64,000 nt of DNA from a bacterium (GCA_016125385.1 WGLV01000037.1:1-64000), one strand, 5' to 3'; counted from the first letter of the stretch, positions 17,764-27,200 are shown. Numbers and translations are program-made. Notes: generated from the sequence alone by a model not told the origin.

Positions 17764-17791
17764 TTGACACCCCCGCCCCAGCTCGTACAAT
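17764..17791 (+). promoter_or_regulatory. Probable sigma70 promoter for the MscS gene
   Basis: TTGACA (17764-17769), 16-bp spacer, TACAAT (17786-17791). Predicted start near 17798, about 98 nt before the MscS ATG. Confidence 0.6.
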
Positions 17792-17794
17792 TAT

Positions 17795-17822
17795 AAAAAC
17801 GCCACATTTTGGCCGTTTTTTA
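17795..17822 (+). terminator. Hairpin with U-tract between ModF-like and MscS genes
   Basis: AAAACGCCA pairs with TGGCCGTTTT (one-base bulge), followed by a T-run. It could terminate the ModF-like transcript. Because it begins at the predicted start of the next promoter, it could instead sit in the leader of the MscS mRNA. Confidence 0.5.
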
Positions 17823-17895
17823 TCGAACCCAGATCCAACCGTATCACCCCGCATAACTCGTTCATTTAATTTTATGGAGAAACAGGAAAACACTT

Positions 17896-20496
17896 ATGGA
17901 AAATAAGCGTTCACTGCAATTCATTCTTGTTCATTGGTTGTTCGCCCTGGTCATTTCAATCTGCCTCACGCTCCCCGTACAAGCGCAAGACGCCAAGCAA
18001 CCCGCGGCGGCTTCAAGCGAATCGTCTTCTTCCGCCACTGACACCGCGTCGGCGACCGCCGATTCGGCCGGTGACGCGACGCCGGAGTGGTATCTCGATC
18101 CCGCTTCGGCGCTGGAAGCCATCAAAACCAAACGCGATTCGATTCAGGAACAGATCAAAGCCGCACAGGCCGCGGTGGATGCGGTGACCGACGCCACCGT
18201 GCAGGCCTCGCTGACTCGCAAGGCCGACCTGATTCAAAACCTCGACCTGATCTACAGCCAGCAGGTATCGGCGTACGAGCAATGGAAATCGTACCACGAT
18301 CAGTTACAGCAGATGCGCGACGATCTGGACAAAGTGCGCAACGCCGAATCGGAGCAATCCACCTCGTTTCTCGAACTGAACCGGCTGCGCGAGCAGTTGC
18401 AGGCTGAGACCAACCGGAAGGACAGCGTCAACAACCGCATCGACCTCGCTCAGAAAGCGCTCGATCAGGCCAAAACCAATTACGATCAACGCCAGGCGCA
18501 GATCAAAGAAATTCAGATCAAGATCGACAACACCAAAGAGCAGCCCCAGCTTGATTCGATGCAAACCGATTTCGCCAGCGCGCAGTACGCTGCCAGGGCC
18601 GCGCAGGAAACGGTGGATTTGCGCCGGGTCGAGTTGCTCACGCAGAAATTGGCCAAAGAAGTTTACGAAACGCAGCTCACGCTTCTGAAAGAACAGGTCG
18701 ATCGCGTTCAAGACCAGGTCACCTTTACCGAGAAAGACCTGAACGAACAGAACGAGCGGCTCAGCAAGGAAGAACTCAGCCTGCAGCGCGACCTGAAACA
18801 GGCGCAGGATCAGAAGCCCATCATCGAAAAACGTCTGACCGCCGCGCGCGACAAGCTCGCCAGCGCACCCGCCTCGACGCCCGTGCTGCAAGAGGAAGTC
18901 AACGCGCGCCAGTATGAACTGCGCGCCAATGAAGTTCGTATCGAGATCGTCAATGAGGAACTGAAGTGGATCCCCATCCGCAAGGAACTCTGGCGCCAGC
19001 GTTACAAGGTATTCAATCGCGAAGCTTCCGATCAGGAAATGAGCGATTGGAAGACCGAAATCCAGACCAACATGACCACGCTGGACCAATTGGACAGCGG
19101 CTATTCAATGAGACTGGAAGACCGGCAGGATACGCTGGTCACCATCCGAAATAACCTGAACAACCTGTCAGACGAAGCCGCCGACGCCAAAAAACTGTTG
19201 CAGGACCAGGAGAAATATCTCAACAACATCATTGACCATCTGCGTCAAGGTAAAAGTTACATCGAAATCACGCGGCGGCTGCACGATAAACTTCAGAACG
19301 AAATCAGCGAACAGCTCTCCAAACAATCGATCGAAGAGTATCTCAACTCAATCCGGGCGTATGAGTTTTACGGCAATACGCTGGAACGCTGGGCGTACGT
19401 GCTGGCGTCGTTCGTGGTGTTCTTTATTTCGATTTACATGATCCGAGCCATCCTGATCTGGCGGCTTCGGCGCCTGACCGAAAAGAAACCGCATCAACGC
19501 CCCACGCTGGAAACCATTCTGGAACTCATCAAGCGTGTACGGCCGCTGTTCTTCTTTATTCTCGCGGTATTTCTGGGCACGCAGTTTCTGGCGCTGTCGA
19601 ATGAAGATCGCGATTTCGTCTCGATGATCATGATGGTCGCGCTGACGCTGCAAGCGGCGCTGATGGCGAGTTATTTCATCAAGCAGTGGATCTGGCAATA
19701 TCTGCTGCGCAAGTCAAAACGCGACGAAACCAGCATGAGCGCGCTGTCGATCTTCAACTTCATCAGCCAGATCATCGTCTGGTCAGTGGCGGTCATCGTG
19801 GTTCTGCAGAACATGGGGCAGAACGTCACCGGCTTGGTCACCGGCCTTGGAATCGGCGGTATCGCGGTGGCTCTGGCTGTTCAGCAGATTCTGGGCGATC
19901 TGTTCGGCTCGCTCTCCATCGTACTCGACAAGCCGTTCGTACACGGAGATTTCATCATCTTCGATACATTCATGGGGACGGTGGAAAAGATCGGAATCAA
20001 GACGACGCGCATCCGCAGCCTGACCGGCGAGCAGATCATCTGTTCAAACAGCGACCTGCTGAACGCGCGTATCCGGAATTTCAAACGCATGCAGGAACGC
20101 CGGGTGGTGTTCGCTGTCGGCGTCACCTACCAGACGCCGGCGGATCGTCTGGAACAGATTCCCGTCGTTTTGAAGGAAGTAATTGAAGCTCGGGAGAACA
20201 CGCGATTCGACCGCGCGCATTTCAAAGGATTCGGCGCATCGTCGCTGGATTTCGAGATCGTGTATTACGTTCTTTCTCCCGATTACAACATCTACATGGA
20301 CATTCAGCAGAAGATCAATCTGATCATTTTCAAACGTTTCGCCGATATGGGCGTTGAATTCGCGTATCCGACTCAAACGCTGCACGTCGAATCGGCGCCG
20401 CCGTTCGACGTACGGGGGACCGTTACCGGGCCGGTTACTTTGATGCAGGACTCGCCGAACGATGATACGCCTCGAACCAGTGAAAACGCTGAATAG
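17896..20496 (+). CDS. Large MscS-family mechanosensitive channel
   Basis: 866-aa mechanosensitive channel that should open under membrane tension to release solutes. Signal peptide (cleavage near VQAQD, about residue 32) and a Ser/Ala linker, then a long heptad-rich coiled coil (about 75-480) in the periplasm, as in MscK/YbdG-type proteins. Hydrophobic segments lie near 498-521, 548-568, 573-595 and 615-635. The pore-lining TM3 region (VTGLGIGGIAVALAVQQ, about 642-658) and the conserved LGDLFGSLSIVLDKPF follow, then the soluble vestibule ending about residue 830 and an acidic tail. AGGA precedes the ATG. Confidence 0.92.
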   Translation: MENKRSLQFILVHWLFALVISICLTLPVQAQDAKQPAAASSESSSSATDTASATADSAGDATPEWYLDPASALEAIKTKRDSIQEQIKAAQAAVDAVTDATVQASLTRKADLIQNLDLIYSQQVSAYEQWKSYHDQLQQMRDDLDKVRNAESEQSTSFLELNRLREQLQAETNRKDSVNNRIDLAQKALDQAKTNYDQRQAQIKEIQIKIDNTKEQPQLDSMQTDFASAQYAARAAQETVDLRRVELLTQKLAKEVYETQLTLLKEQVDRVQDQVTFTEKDLNEQNERLSKEELSLQRDLKQAQDQKPIIEKRLTAARDKLASAPASTPVLQEEVNARQYELRANEVRIEIVNEELKWIPIRKELWRQRYKVFNREASDQEMSDWKTEIQTNMTTLDQLDSGYSMRLEDRQDTLVTIRNNLNNLSDEAADAKKLLQDQEKYLNNIIDHLRQGKSYIEITRRLHDKLQNEISEQLSKQSIEEYLNSIRAYEFYGNTLERWAYVLASFVVFFISIYMIRAILIWRLRRLTEKKPHQRPTLETILELIKRVRPLFFFILAVFLGTQFLALSNEDRDFVSMIMMVALTLQAALMASYFIKQWIWQYLLRKSKRDETSMSALSIFNFISQIIVWSVAVIVVLQNMGQNVTGLVTGLGIGGIAVALAVQQILGDLFGSLSIVLDKPFVHGDFIIFDTFMGTVEKIGIKTTRIRSLTGEQIICSNSDLLNARIRNFKRMQERRVVFAVGVTYQTPADRLEQIPVVLKEVIEARENTRFDRAHFKGFGASSLDFEIVYYVLSPDYNIYMDIQQKINLIIFKRFADMGVEFAYPTQTLHVESAPPFDVRGTVTGPVTLMQDSPNDDTPRTSENAE

Positions 20497-20522
20497 GCGA
20501 TCCTGATAAAAAAAACGAAAGC

Positions 20523-20550
20523 GGAGGCGCAAGCGCGTCTCCCCTTTTTT
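20523..20550. terminator. Rho-independent terminator
   Basis: GGAGGCGC (20523-20530) pairs with GCGTCTCC (20535-20542; one G-T pair) across a 4-nt loop and is followed by CCTTTTTT. An A-run on the left side could also serve the convergent entericidin gene. Confidence 0.7.
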
Positions 20551-20568
20551 GTTACCGATTGGTGGATG

Positions 20569-20718
20569 TTACTTGTTGGCCGCGTTCTGGATGGATTCTC
20601 CCGCCGCCTCGACGTCGCGCCCCATGCCTTGCAGCGTATTGCACGCGGTGAGGGACAGCGACAACGTCAATACCAGGACGGCGAACAACAACATGGAGAT
20701 CATGGATCGCATTTTCAT
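20569..20718 (-). CDS. Entericidin-like small lipoprotein
   Basis: A 49-aa lipoprotein of the entericidin A/B type, members of which are stress-related small envelope lipoproteins. The N-terminus is a lipoprotein signal with lipobox Leu-Thr-Ala-Cys (Cys26). The mature part reads NTLQGMGRDVEAAGESIQNA, the classic entericidin pattern of a short amphipathic helix. AAAGG lies about 10 nt upstream of the ATG at 20718. Convergent with the MscS gene. Both relate to envelope stress, but a functional link is only a guess. Confidence 0.88.
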   Translation of the reverse strand: MKMRSMISMLLFAVLVLTLSLSLTACNTLQGMGRDVEAAGESIQNAANK

Positions 20719-20841
20719 GAATCAACCGCCTTTCTCATTGATTTCAGCGGGCGCGAGCGCCAGCGTCCATACAGTATCACGATCATGAAAACGATCAATA
20801 TTTTTCCACGGCTCAACTGCGCATTCGGAGAAACAAAATCG

Positions 20842-22545
20842 TCAGTACAACCTCCAGTCACGCGCCGCGCTGACCGGTTTGGGCGCGGCCATGCGAATCA
20901 AGCCGTATTTGGGGTTATCGTCGCGCTGCCAGAAACACAAGACCGGTTGTTGCTGAGCGTCGAGGCGCAAGATGGTCAGCCCTTTGTAGAGATCATCCTG
21001 ACTCTGGATCACGGTTTGTATCCGCCAATCCATGAACGGTTTCGCCGCATATTTTACGACGCGTTTGTCTGAATAGGCGATGTGAGGGCGGTAATCTGAA
21101 TCGAGCGCCAGCGATACCGTTTTGCGCGCTTCGCCGAACGCCAGTTCGACGTCATTGAGTACGTCGACGTCCTCTATTTGCCACTGATTGCTGTTAAGTA
21201 CGCCGTACCGCACGGTTCCGACGGAGGGCGAGCCCGGGTCGACGTCGAGCCATGCGACGTGAGGGCGATCCCAATGATCGAGCGCGATCGACGCGAAGCG
21301 GCCGCGTCCCGCGCCGGTTACGATGGGTGAGATATGCCAGCCGTCATCGTCCATGAAGGCGTAAGCCAAATCGCCCGCCGCCAACCAGTTGGAGGAGCGG
21401 GTGTACGCGATATGGGGGAAGCCTTTGCTATCGATGGCGATGGAGGTATCAAAGCCGTACATCGTGCGGCCGCTGGAAACGATTTCGCGGGCGTAGTTCC
21501 AGCTTGATCCATCGAAAACCCCGTACTGAAGGCTGTCGACCGCGCCGAATGTCTGTGGAAAAATCGAGGCGGCGTGCAATATGCCGTTGGCGTCAAAGGC
21601 GAGCGAGTCATCCCAGCCATCATGACTATTGGGCGTCATGATAGGAAAGCGTTTCACTTCGCCGGAGTCTGTTACGACGGCATGCGCGGGATTTTCAGCA
21701 TCGTGATCGTGCCACAACATGTGCGCGCTTCCATCCGGGCCGACGCGCAGATCGCCGGGTCCATAAAAGTAACCTTCCACAATCTTGCGCGGGTTCCACG
21801 GCCCATCGAGAGATTCAGCCCTGGCGTACCAGACTTCGCCGTTCGTCGATTCGGTCATCCCCATGACGTGAATATCGCCATCCGGTCCGAAATCGAATCC
21901 GGGTTTCATACCTTCGCCAATCAGGACCACGCGCCAATCGGGTGAAGTCTCTTCGACGGGGGGATCATCATTAGTGAGCGTGACTACAAGACGCGGTTGT
22001 TGATCGGGAGACGGCGCGCCTTCGCGGCTGTAATAGCTTCGCACATCAACGGTTGAATCGGGATCTTCGCGCACCATCAGCGAGATGACGCCATCGCCCT
22101 TACGCTCTTTCTCGATCGCTTCGGCCAGGGAAACGTCATGCCATGTGTCATAACTCCCTTTGTCGTGCGCCGCGATCAACGCCTGAGACGGATCGGGATT
22201 TTGCGGCGCGGGGCGGTTGACCCCGGAGAGCGTCAGTTCATCCCAATCGTCTCCCTCAAGGACGTAGAGCGAAATTTCTTCAGGACGCGAACCGTCAAAA
22301 CGCGTCATGCGCAGTTCGGCGTCCTGAGCCTTGCCCTGCAATTGCCCCACGTCGAATTTAAGGTATATCCAATATCCGGCGACCGGACAGATGCTGAGAC
22401 GGCTGCTGGCGCCTTCATTCGCGACGCTTGCGGGACCGTGAATCCAGGTATCGGCGAGAGGCGGGAAGGTAAATGTCTGGGCGTGGACCATCGAACACGC
22501 CAGCATGAATAATATCAATACGTTCATGGTTATCTTTTTCATCAT
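20842..22545 (-). CDS. Secreted DNRLRE-domain protein with propeller-like repeats
   Basis: About 567 aa. Signal peptide (cleavage near MVHAQ, about residue 22). Residues about 25-195 match the DNRLRE/CBM96-type beta-sandwich: LADTWIHG, a Leu-Lys-Phe-Asp-Val strand, AELRM, and the WDELTLSGVNRP strand; related modules bind polysaccharide. Residues about 205-550 hold degenerate repeats (PHIAYTR, PHVAWLD, PHIAYSD) like a beta-propeller. The protein ends Arg-Asp-Trp-Arg-Leu-Tyr, sharing the W-x-[L/A]-Y tail of two other secreted proteins here. The ATG at 22545 lies 5 nt after AGGA; an upstream in-frame ATG at 22557 would put that AGGA inside the gene. Confidence 0.75.
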   Translation of the reverse strand: MMKKITMNVLILFMLACSMVHAQTFTFPPLADTWIHGPASVANEGASSRLSICPVAGYWIYLKFDVGQLQGKAQDAELRMTRFDGSRPEEISLYVLEGDDWDELTLSGVNRPAPQNPDPSQALIAAHDKGSYDTWHDVSLAEAIEKERKGDGVISLMVREDPDSTVDVRSYYSREGAPSPDQQPRLVVTLTNDDPPVEETSPDWRVVLIGEGMKPGFDFGPDGDIHVMGMTESTNGEVWYARAESLDGPWNPRKIVEGYFYGPGDLRVGPDGSAHMLWHDHDAENPAHAVVTDSGEVKRFPIMTPNSHDGWDDSLAFDANGILHAASIFPQTFGAVDSLQYGVFDGSSWNYAREIVSSGRTMYGFDTSIAIDSKGFPHIAYTRSSNWLAAGDLAYAFMDDDGWHISPIVTGAGRGRFASIALDHWDRPHVAWLDVDPGSPSVGTVRYGVLNSNQWQIEDVDVLNDVELAFGEARKTVSLALDSDYRPHIAYSDKRVVKYAAKPFMDWRIQTVIQSQDDLYKGLTILRLDAQQQPVLCFWQRDDNPKYGLIRMAAPKPVSAARDWRLY

Positions 22546-22611
22546 GCGCATCCTCATTCCCGGATCTTTGTTCCTGCATCATCGTTGGTCGCCGAATTGA
22601 GCCCATTCTTA

Positions 22612-22642
22612 CAAAAAAAGCGGAGATGAGCTCATCTCCGCT
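22612..22642 (-). terminator. Terminator of the nitric oxide reductase gene
   Basis: AGCGGAGATGAG (22619-22630) and CTCATCTCCGCT (22631-22642) form a perfect 24-bp palindrome. On the minus strand it is followed by a run of seven T (A-run 22612-22618). Confidence 0.85.
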
Positions 22643-22669
22643 TTCGTTGTACGTATATTCGGCGATCCG

Positions 22670-24961
22670 TCAGGCGTTGGTCCGATCGGCTTGCGCCTCA
22701 AAGCCTTCCTCCACCGTATCGGACGCCGACCAGCCTCCTTTAAGACCGAAGACGAACCAGCCCAGGGCCAGCATTCCGACAGCGAAGATGGTGTCGCCGA
22801 TAACGCGCAGCCAGCGCAATGTATCCATCAATCCGGTCTGCATGAATTCGGCGGACCGTGCGGTGTACATGCCGTGTTCAACGCTGGCCCAGGTCTGCAG
22901 GAGTCCGCGCGGCAGATCGGAAAGCAACACCATCAGAGCCAGGCCAATATTGATCGACCAGAAGGCGAAGGCCAGCCATCTCGTATTCCATCGATTGCGC
23001 GCGGCAAGCCCTTTGAGGCAGAACAACATCAGCCCGATGCCCAGCATACCGTAGACGCCGAACAACGCGGTGTGACCATGAACCGGCGTGGTATTAAGGC
23101 CCTGCATATAGTAAAGAGCGATGGGCGGGTTAATGAGGAACCCGAACAATCCCGCGCCGACGAGGTTCCAGAAGGCGACCGCGACAAAGCAGTAGATAGG
23201 CCACTTGTATCCGGCGATCCATTCACGGGCGCGGCTGAGTTCCCAGTTTTCATACGCCTCGAAGCCAATCAACACCAGCGGGACGACCTCAAGCGCGCTG
23301 AATACGGCCCCCAGCGCCAAGATGGCGGTAGGGGTTCCGGTGAAATACAGGTGATGGAAGGTTCCGATAATACCGCCGGAAAGGAAGACGGCGCAGGAGA
23401 ACAAAACGGCGGCGGTGGCTGTGGCGACCCGCAGTAAGCCCATGCGGGTAAACAGGAACGCGATCACCACCGTGGCGAAAACTTCGAAAAAGCCCTCGAC
23501 CCAGAGGTGGATCACCCACCAGCGCCAGTATTCAGCGATGGCGAGGTGAGTCTGACGCCCCCACATCAGACCGGCGCTGTAAAAGAGCGCGATGGCGAAG
23601 CTCGCGATGACGAACATCGTGAGCAGGTGGCGATTGGGGCCCGGCTGTTTCAAGGCGGGCCAGAGCGCACGACCGACCAACCCCAGCCAGAGGAACAAGC
23701 CAATCAGGAGGAATATCTGCCAGAAACGGCCAAGATCAACATATTCATACCCCTGATGACCAAACCAGAAGTTGGCGTTCAAGCCCATCTGCTGGCGCGT
23801 TCCATACCAGGTTCCAAACATGGAACCGGCTACGATTATGACGAGGCAGATAAAGAGGAAGTTGACGCCCGCCCGCTGGAATTTGGGTTCGTATCCTGAA
23901 ACGGCGGGGGCGACGAACAGACCGGTCGCGAGCCAGGCGGTCGCGATCCAGAAAACGGCTAGCTGAGTGTGCCAGGTGCGAGTCACGGCGTAAGGGAGAA
24001 TCTTCGCAAGCGGGATTCCATAAAAGCCAGAGCCTTCGACGCCATAATGCGCGGTAATCGCTCCCATACAGACCTGAACCAGGATGAGCGCCATCACCAC
24101 CCAGAAATATTTCAGCGTGGCTTTCATGGATGGAGTCGGGTTCAAACCCAGCAGAGGGTCGGTATCGGGCAGAGAAGGTTCTTCATCATTCCGGTGTTTC
24201 AACGCAGCGTAATACCAGGCCAGCGCACCGATTCCCCCCAGCAGGATGACGAAACTGATCACCGACCAGACCACGATGGGACCGGTGGGGCGGTTATCGA
24301 TCAACGGTTCGGGCGGCCAGTTTTGCGTGTAACTGATCGACTGGCCGGGGCGGTCGGCGGCGCAGGCCCAGGCCGTCCAGAAGAAGAAGGCGTTCATATC
24401 ATGCTGACGTTCATCGTCCTTCAAGACGTGTTCAGGCAGCGCGTACGCTTCACGCAGATCGGCGAGAGCCGGGTCATCGCCAAACAAGCTGGCGTAATGG
24501 GCCGATACGGATGCGATGGCCTGAGCGCGATCGGCCGATACGGTCAGGTCTCCGGTTTGAGGATCGTACCGGTTGTTTCGCAACTCATGTTTGAGACGGA
24601 CCTTGAGAACCGCGAACTGTTCATCGCTCAACTCGTCGTATGAGCTCTTTCCGTACTCGCGTTGGCTCCAGAGATTAAGCAGAGCGACCGCTTCACGGTG
24701 AAGCCAGTCGGTCGACCAGTCAGGGGCGACGTATGAGCCGTGTCCCCAGATGGATCCCATCTCCTGCCCGCCAGTCGATTGCCAGACGTTCTGGCCGTCT
24801 TTAATATTTTGAGAGGTGAAAAGAACGTCTCCGTTTTCGGCGACGACCCGTTTGGGGATGGGTGGGGCCTGACGGTATATCTCAAGGCCATAGTAGCCCA
24901 ACACCGAAAACGACGCCGCGACAACGATAATCAGAATCATCCATAAGCGTGCGAATTTCAT
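22670..24961 (-). CDS. norZ: Quinol-dependent nitric oxide reductase (qNOR)
   Basis: 763-aa single-subunit reductase that reduces 2 NO to N2O with electrons from quinol, for denitrification or NO detoxification. It has an N-terminal anchor and a soluble cytochrome-c-like fold region without a heme-c motif (about 30-230), then 12-13 transmembrane helices. Heme-copper-family ligands are intact: RTWHTQLAVFW (low-spin heme His), HLWVEG (about 484-489, non-heme iron His and the Glu typical of NORs), a His-His pair in GTFHHLYF (about 535), VHGHTALFG (about 626-631, heme His pair) and the Glu in SALEVVPL. The start at 24961 is supported by AAGGAG 8 nt upstream; the frame runs further up to 25057 without a ribosome site. 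Transcribed alone; no norC. Confidence 0.93.
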   Translation of the reverse strand: MKFARLWMILIIVVAASFSVLGYYGLEIYRQAPPIPKRVVAENGDVLFTSQNIKDGQNVWQSTGGQEMGSIWGHGSYVAPDWSTDWLHREAVALLNLWSQREYGKSSYDELSDEQFAVLKVRLKHELRNNRYDPQTGDLTVSADRAQAIASVSAHYASLFGDDPALADLREAYALPEHVLKDDERQHDMNAFFFWTAWACAADRPGQSISYTQNWPPEPLIDNRPTGPIVVWSVISFVILLGGIGALAWYYAALKHRNDEEPSLPDTDPLLGLNPTPSMKATLKYFWVVMALILVQVCMGAITAHYGVEGSGFYGIPLAKILPYAVTRTWHTQLAVFWIATAWLATGLFVAPAVSGYEPKFQRAGVNFLFICLVIIVAGSMFGTWYGTRQQMGLNANFWFGHQGYEYVDLGRFWQIFLLIGLFLWLGLVGRALWPALKQPGPNRHLLTMFVIASFAIALFYSAGLMWGRQTHLAIAEYWRWWVIHLWVEGFFEVFATVVIAFLFTRMGLLRVATATAAVLFSCAVFLSGGIIGTFHHLYFTGTPTAILALGAVFSALEVVPLVLIGFEAYENWELSRAREWIAGYKWPIYCFVAVAFWNLVGAGLFGFLINPPIALYYMQGLNTTPVHGHTALFGVYGMLGIGLMLFCLKGLAARNRWNTRWLAFAFWSINIGLALMVLLSDLPRGLLQTWASVEHGMYTARSAEFMQTGLMDTLRWLRVIGDTIFAVGMLALGWFVFGLKGGWSASDTVEEGFEAQADRTNA

Positions 24962-25096
24962 GCTGTCTGCTCCTTCTACGATGTTGAATTTGAAACCGCT
25001 TTGACTCAAAACAGGCGTATTTATTCGCCTGATTTTTTTCAAAATCTGATTGAACATTCACCCGGCGAATACTAGGATCAAAGGTTAGATAGGCTT

Positions 25097-25173
25097 GAGA
25101 CGTCTCCTTTTTTCATAACATCGGCAAACTTGCATTCTGAATACCACAATAAAGAATACCAGAGACGTTCTCT
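25097..25173. promoter_or_regulatory. Paired GAGACGT(T)CTC sites in a divergent promoter region
   Basis: GAGACGTCTC (25097-25106) is a perfect palindrome, and AGAGACGTTCTCT (25161-25173) is the same half-sites with one inserted base. Both lie in the 281-bp region between norZ and the divergent pilin gene, so they are candidate operators for one regulator. No classical FNR/NnrR or NsrR box was recognised. Confidence 0.35.
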
Positions 25174-25242
25174 ATTTAAAGTGCAGAAACCGACTTTTTC
25201 TGTCATTTTTGTAACTTTTTCAAAAATTATGGGGATATGGTC

Positions 25243-25836
25243 ATGAAACAAGGTCAATTCGGTTTTACTTTGATCGAACTGCTGATCGTTGTGGCGATCA
25301 TCGGGATTCTGGCGGCGATCGCGGTTCCCAACTTTTTAAACGCCCAGGTGAGGGCCAAGGTAGCGAAAGCGGTGAGCAACATGCGCACGGTTCAAAACGC
25401 GCTGGAGGCGTATCAGCTCGATAAAAGCACGTACCCCCGCTGGGCGTGGGACAGTTCGAATCCCCGCGACGACTATATGGGCTTTCGCGACCTGACGACG
25501 CCGGTGGCGTATCTTTCCGGAGATTCCGCATTCCGGAACCCATTCAAGAACTGGACGAACTCAAAAAGCGTGCAGGGGGACAGCCGGGAAGTGGACCCCT
25601 ATTTTGAATTATCGACATTTCAGGTAAAAGGAAGCGGATACGACCCGAACGCCTGGCCGAGACAGGCATGGCTGCTGGAGAGTTCAGGACCGGATATCGG
25701 CGATGACTATAATGCGGGGAATTTTCCGGTAGAGGGGCTGGTGTATCAACCCTCGAACGGCGTCTTGAGCCGGGGGGATCTATTTCGCGCCGGGGGCGCT
25801 AAAACGCCTTCATGGGCACAGACGCTAACCTACTAG
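25243..25836 (+). CDS. Type IV pilin-like / GspG-like pseudopilin
   Basis: 197-aa prepilin. The class III signal is short (MKQGQFG) and is cleaved after Gly by prepilin peptidase, before FTLIELLIVVAIIGILAAIAVPNF, with Glu5 of the mature protein intact. The helix continues with KAVSNMRTVQNALEAYQLD, and the globular part contains a typical SSGPDIGDD segment like GspG-type pseudopilins. The start at 25243 is favoured since GGGGA stands 8 nt upstream; 25237 would be too close. No other pilus or type II secretion gene is nearby; orphan pilins of this kind are common in PVC-like bacteria. Confidence 0.9.
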   Translation: MKQGQFGFTLIELLIVVAIIGILAAIAVPNFLNAQVRAKVAKAVSNMRTVQNALEAYQLDKSTYPRWAWDSSNPRDDYMGFRDLTTPVAYLSGDSAFRNPFKNWTNSKSVQGDSREVDPYFELSTFQVKGSGYDPNAWPRQAWLLESSGPDIGDDYNAGNFPVEGLVYQPSNGVLSRGDLFRAGGAKTPSWAQTLTY

Positions 25837-25857
25837 CGCCGCAATCGGCCGATACGG

Positions 25858-26448
25858 TTACAGGCCGATCATAAACAGGATAAACGAGACGGCGCCGGCG
25901 GCGATCGCCACAGCGCCCCAGCGGCGAAGGCGTTTGAGTTTCCACCACATATACACGCCGGTCGCGATCCAGGTCAGGATAGCGAAACAGACCAGATCGA
26001 CCACGATCGCCCAGAAGAAATCGGCCCATGTGGGCTGAATGAATCCTCCGCGAAAGTGCATGCGTTTGATGACTTTGTCCCACGATTGGGGCTGGCCTTC
26101 AACCGTAACGCGTCCTTTGGCAAGGTCAAAGGTTAGACGGGTGGAGTTCCAGAATGAAAACCGCTGGAGAACCAGCCGCTCGTTTGAGGGCTGATTGGCC
26201 CAGAACGGCCCCTTCATGCCGAGATCGGCCAGAATGGCTTCGGCGGAGTCGCGCAGATCGGCGCTTTCATCCAATTGAGGATGGTATTCCCGTTCTTCGA
26301 TCACCGTCCAGTTCTGGGCGTCATCCGATGAGAACCATCCGGGGTGGCTGATCAGCAGCGAACTGAAGCCGTACATCATGAACCACGGCAGCAGGGCGAA
26401 CCCCAGATACAAATGAGTACGGCGCAAAAGGCGATCGAGATTTTTCAT
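25858..26448 (-). CDS. PepSY-associated membrane protein, copy 1
   Basis: 196 aa with an N-terminal transmembrane helix (YLGFALLPWFMMYGFSSLL), a periplasmic domain of about 110 residues and two C-terminal helices (FFWAIVVDLVCFAILTW and AVAIAAGAVSFILFMI). The arrangement, with conserved His near the membrane (RRTHLYLG and KRMHFRGG), resembles PepSY-TM proteins linked to iron or flavin/heme redox at the membrane. It is a clear paralogue of the gene 12 bp upstream and forms an operon with it. Exact role unknown. Confidence 0.65.
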   Translation of the reverse strand: MKNLDRLLRRTHLYLGFALLPWFMMYGFSSLLISHPGWFSSDDAQNWTVIEEREYHPQLDESADLRDSAEAILADLGMKGPFWANQPSNERLVLQRFSFWNSTRLTFDLAKGRVTVEGQPQSWDKVIKRMHFRGGFIQPTWADFFWAIVVDLVCFAILTWIATGVYMWWKLKRLRRWGAVAIAAGAVSFILFMIGL

Positions 26449-26460
26449 AGTTGCGTGCTC

Positions 26461-27057
26461 CTACATCAGGACCATGAAAACCGCATAAAGCGCGGCGCCG
26501 CCGCCAAGACTGATCCACCCCCATTTGCGGCCGATCTTCATATCCCACCACATCCACACGCCGGAGAGGCTCCACGCCATCATCATGACGATGGCGGCGT
26601 CTACGAAAAACGCATACGCGTCTTCTTTCAGATAGGGATGCTGATAACCACGGCGGCGATGGAGGCGTTCCAGTATGGTTGACGCGCGCATGTCTTCGCG
26701 TTCAATGCGGATCTTGCCGGGATCGGGCCGCCAGGTGATGCGCATCGTGCCCAGCGGGGCGAATCGCTCGATCACCAATTCGCCATTATCGCGGCTGGAT
26801 CGTACGCGGTGGGCGCCCTGCATACCCAGATCGCCTAGAATCGCATCGGCGCGTAAATCGGAATCGAGATCGCTGGAGAACTGTTTGCCGTAGTCTTTTT
26901 CTTCAACGAGTTGAAACGAAGGCTGTGCGGTTGAGTACCACGACGCGACCCATTGGCGATGGTTCATCACCAGCGTGCTCAATGAATAGACGAGCATCCA
27001 CGGGATGAGAAAAAGCCCCGCGTACATGTGAATACGGCGAATCAGCGTGGACAACAT
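26461..27057 (-). CDS. PepSY-associated membrane protein, copy 2
   Basis: 198-aa paralogue of its neighbour with the same plan: N-terminal helix (AGLFLIPWMLVYSLSTLVMNH), a periplasmic domain containing AILGDLGMQG, the conserved LHRRRG His-Arg motif, and two C-terminal helices. Shared features such as LIPWM/LLPWF, DAIL/EAILADLGM and WWK/WWDMK show tandem duplication. First gene of the pair; the ATG at 27057 is preceded by AGGAG. It may form a heterodimer with copy 1. The position near qNOR suggests, but does not prove, a membrane redox role. Confidence 0.65.
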   Translation of the reverse strand: MLSTLIRRIHMYAGLFLIPWMLVYSLSTLVMNHRQWVASWYSTAQPSFQLVEEKDYGKQFSSDLDSDLRADAILGDLGMQGAHRVRSSRDNGELVIERFAPLGTMRITWRPDPGKIRIEREDMRASTILERLHRRRGYQHPYLKEDAYAFFVDAAIVMMMAWSLSGVWMWWDMKIGRKWGWISLGGGAALYAVFMVLM

Positions 27058-27200
27058 GGTTCTCCTGTTTTGATTAATCGACCTATGTTCTTGTATGAGA
27101 CAGGATGCGGTGAGGCGATCGTGATTGAAACCAGCCGATCGATCTGGTATGAATAGGGCTGATTGTTCTATAAAAAAATCGATCTGGCAAGTTAAAAGGG

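Noticed and set aside
22691-24643. Plus-strand frames opposite norZ
   Set aside because: norZ is unambiguous by its metal ligands; these are charged, low-complexity shadows.
25454-25463. GTTCGAATCC, a tRNA T-loop-like string
   Set aside because: It lies inside the pilin gene and no acceptor or anticodon stems surround it.
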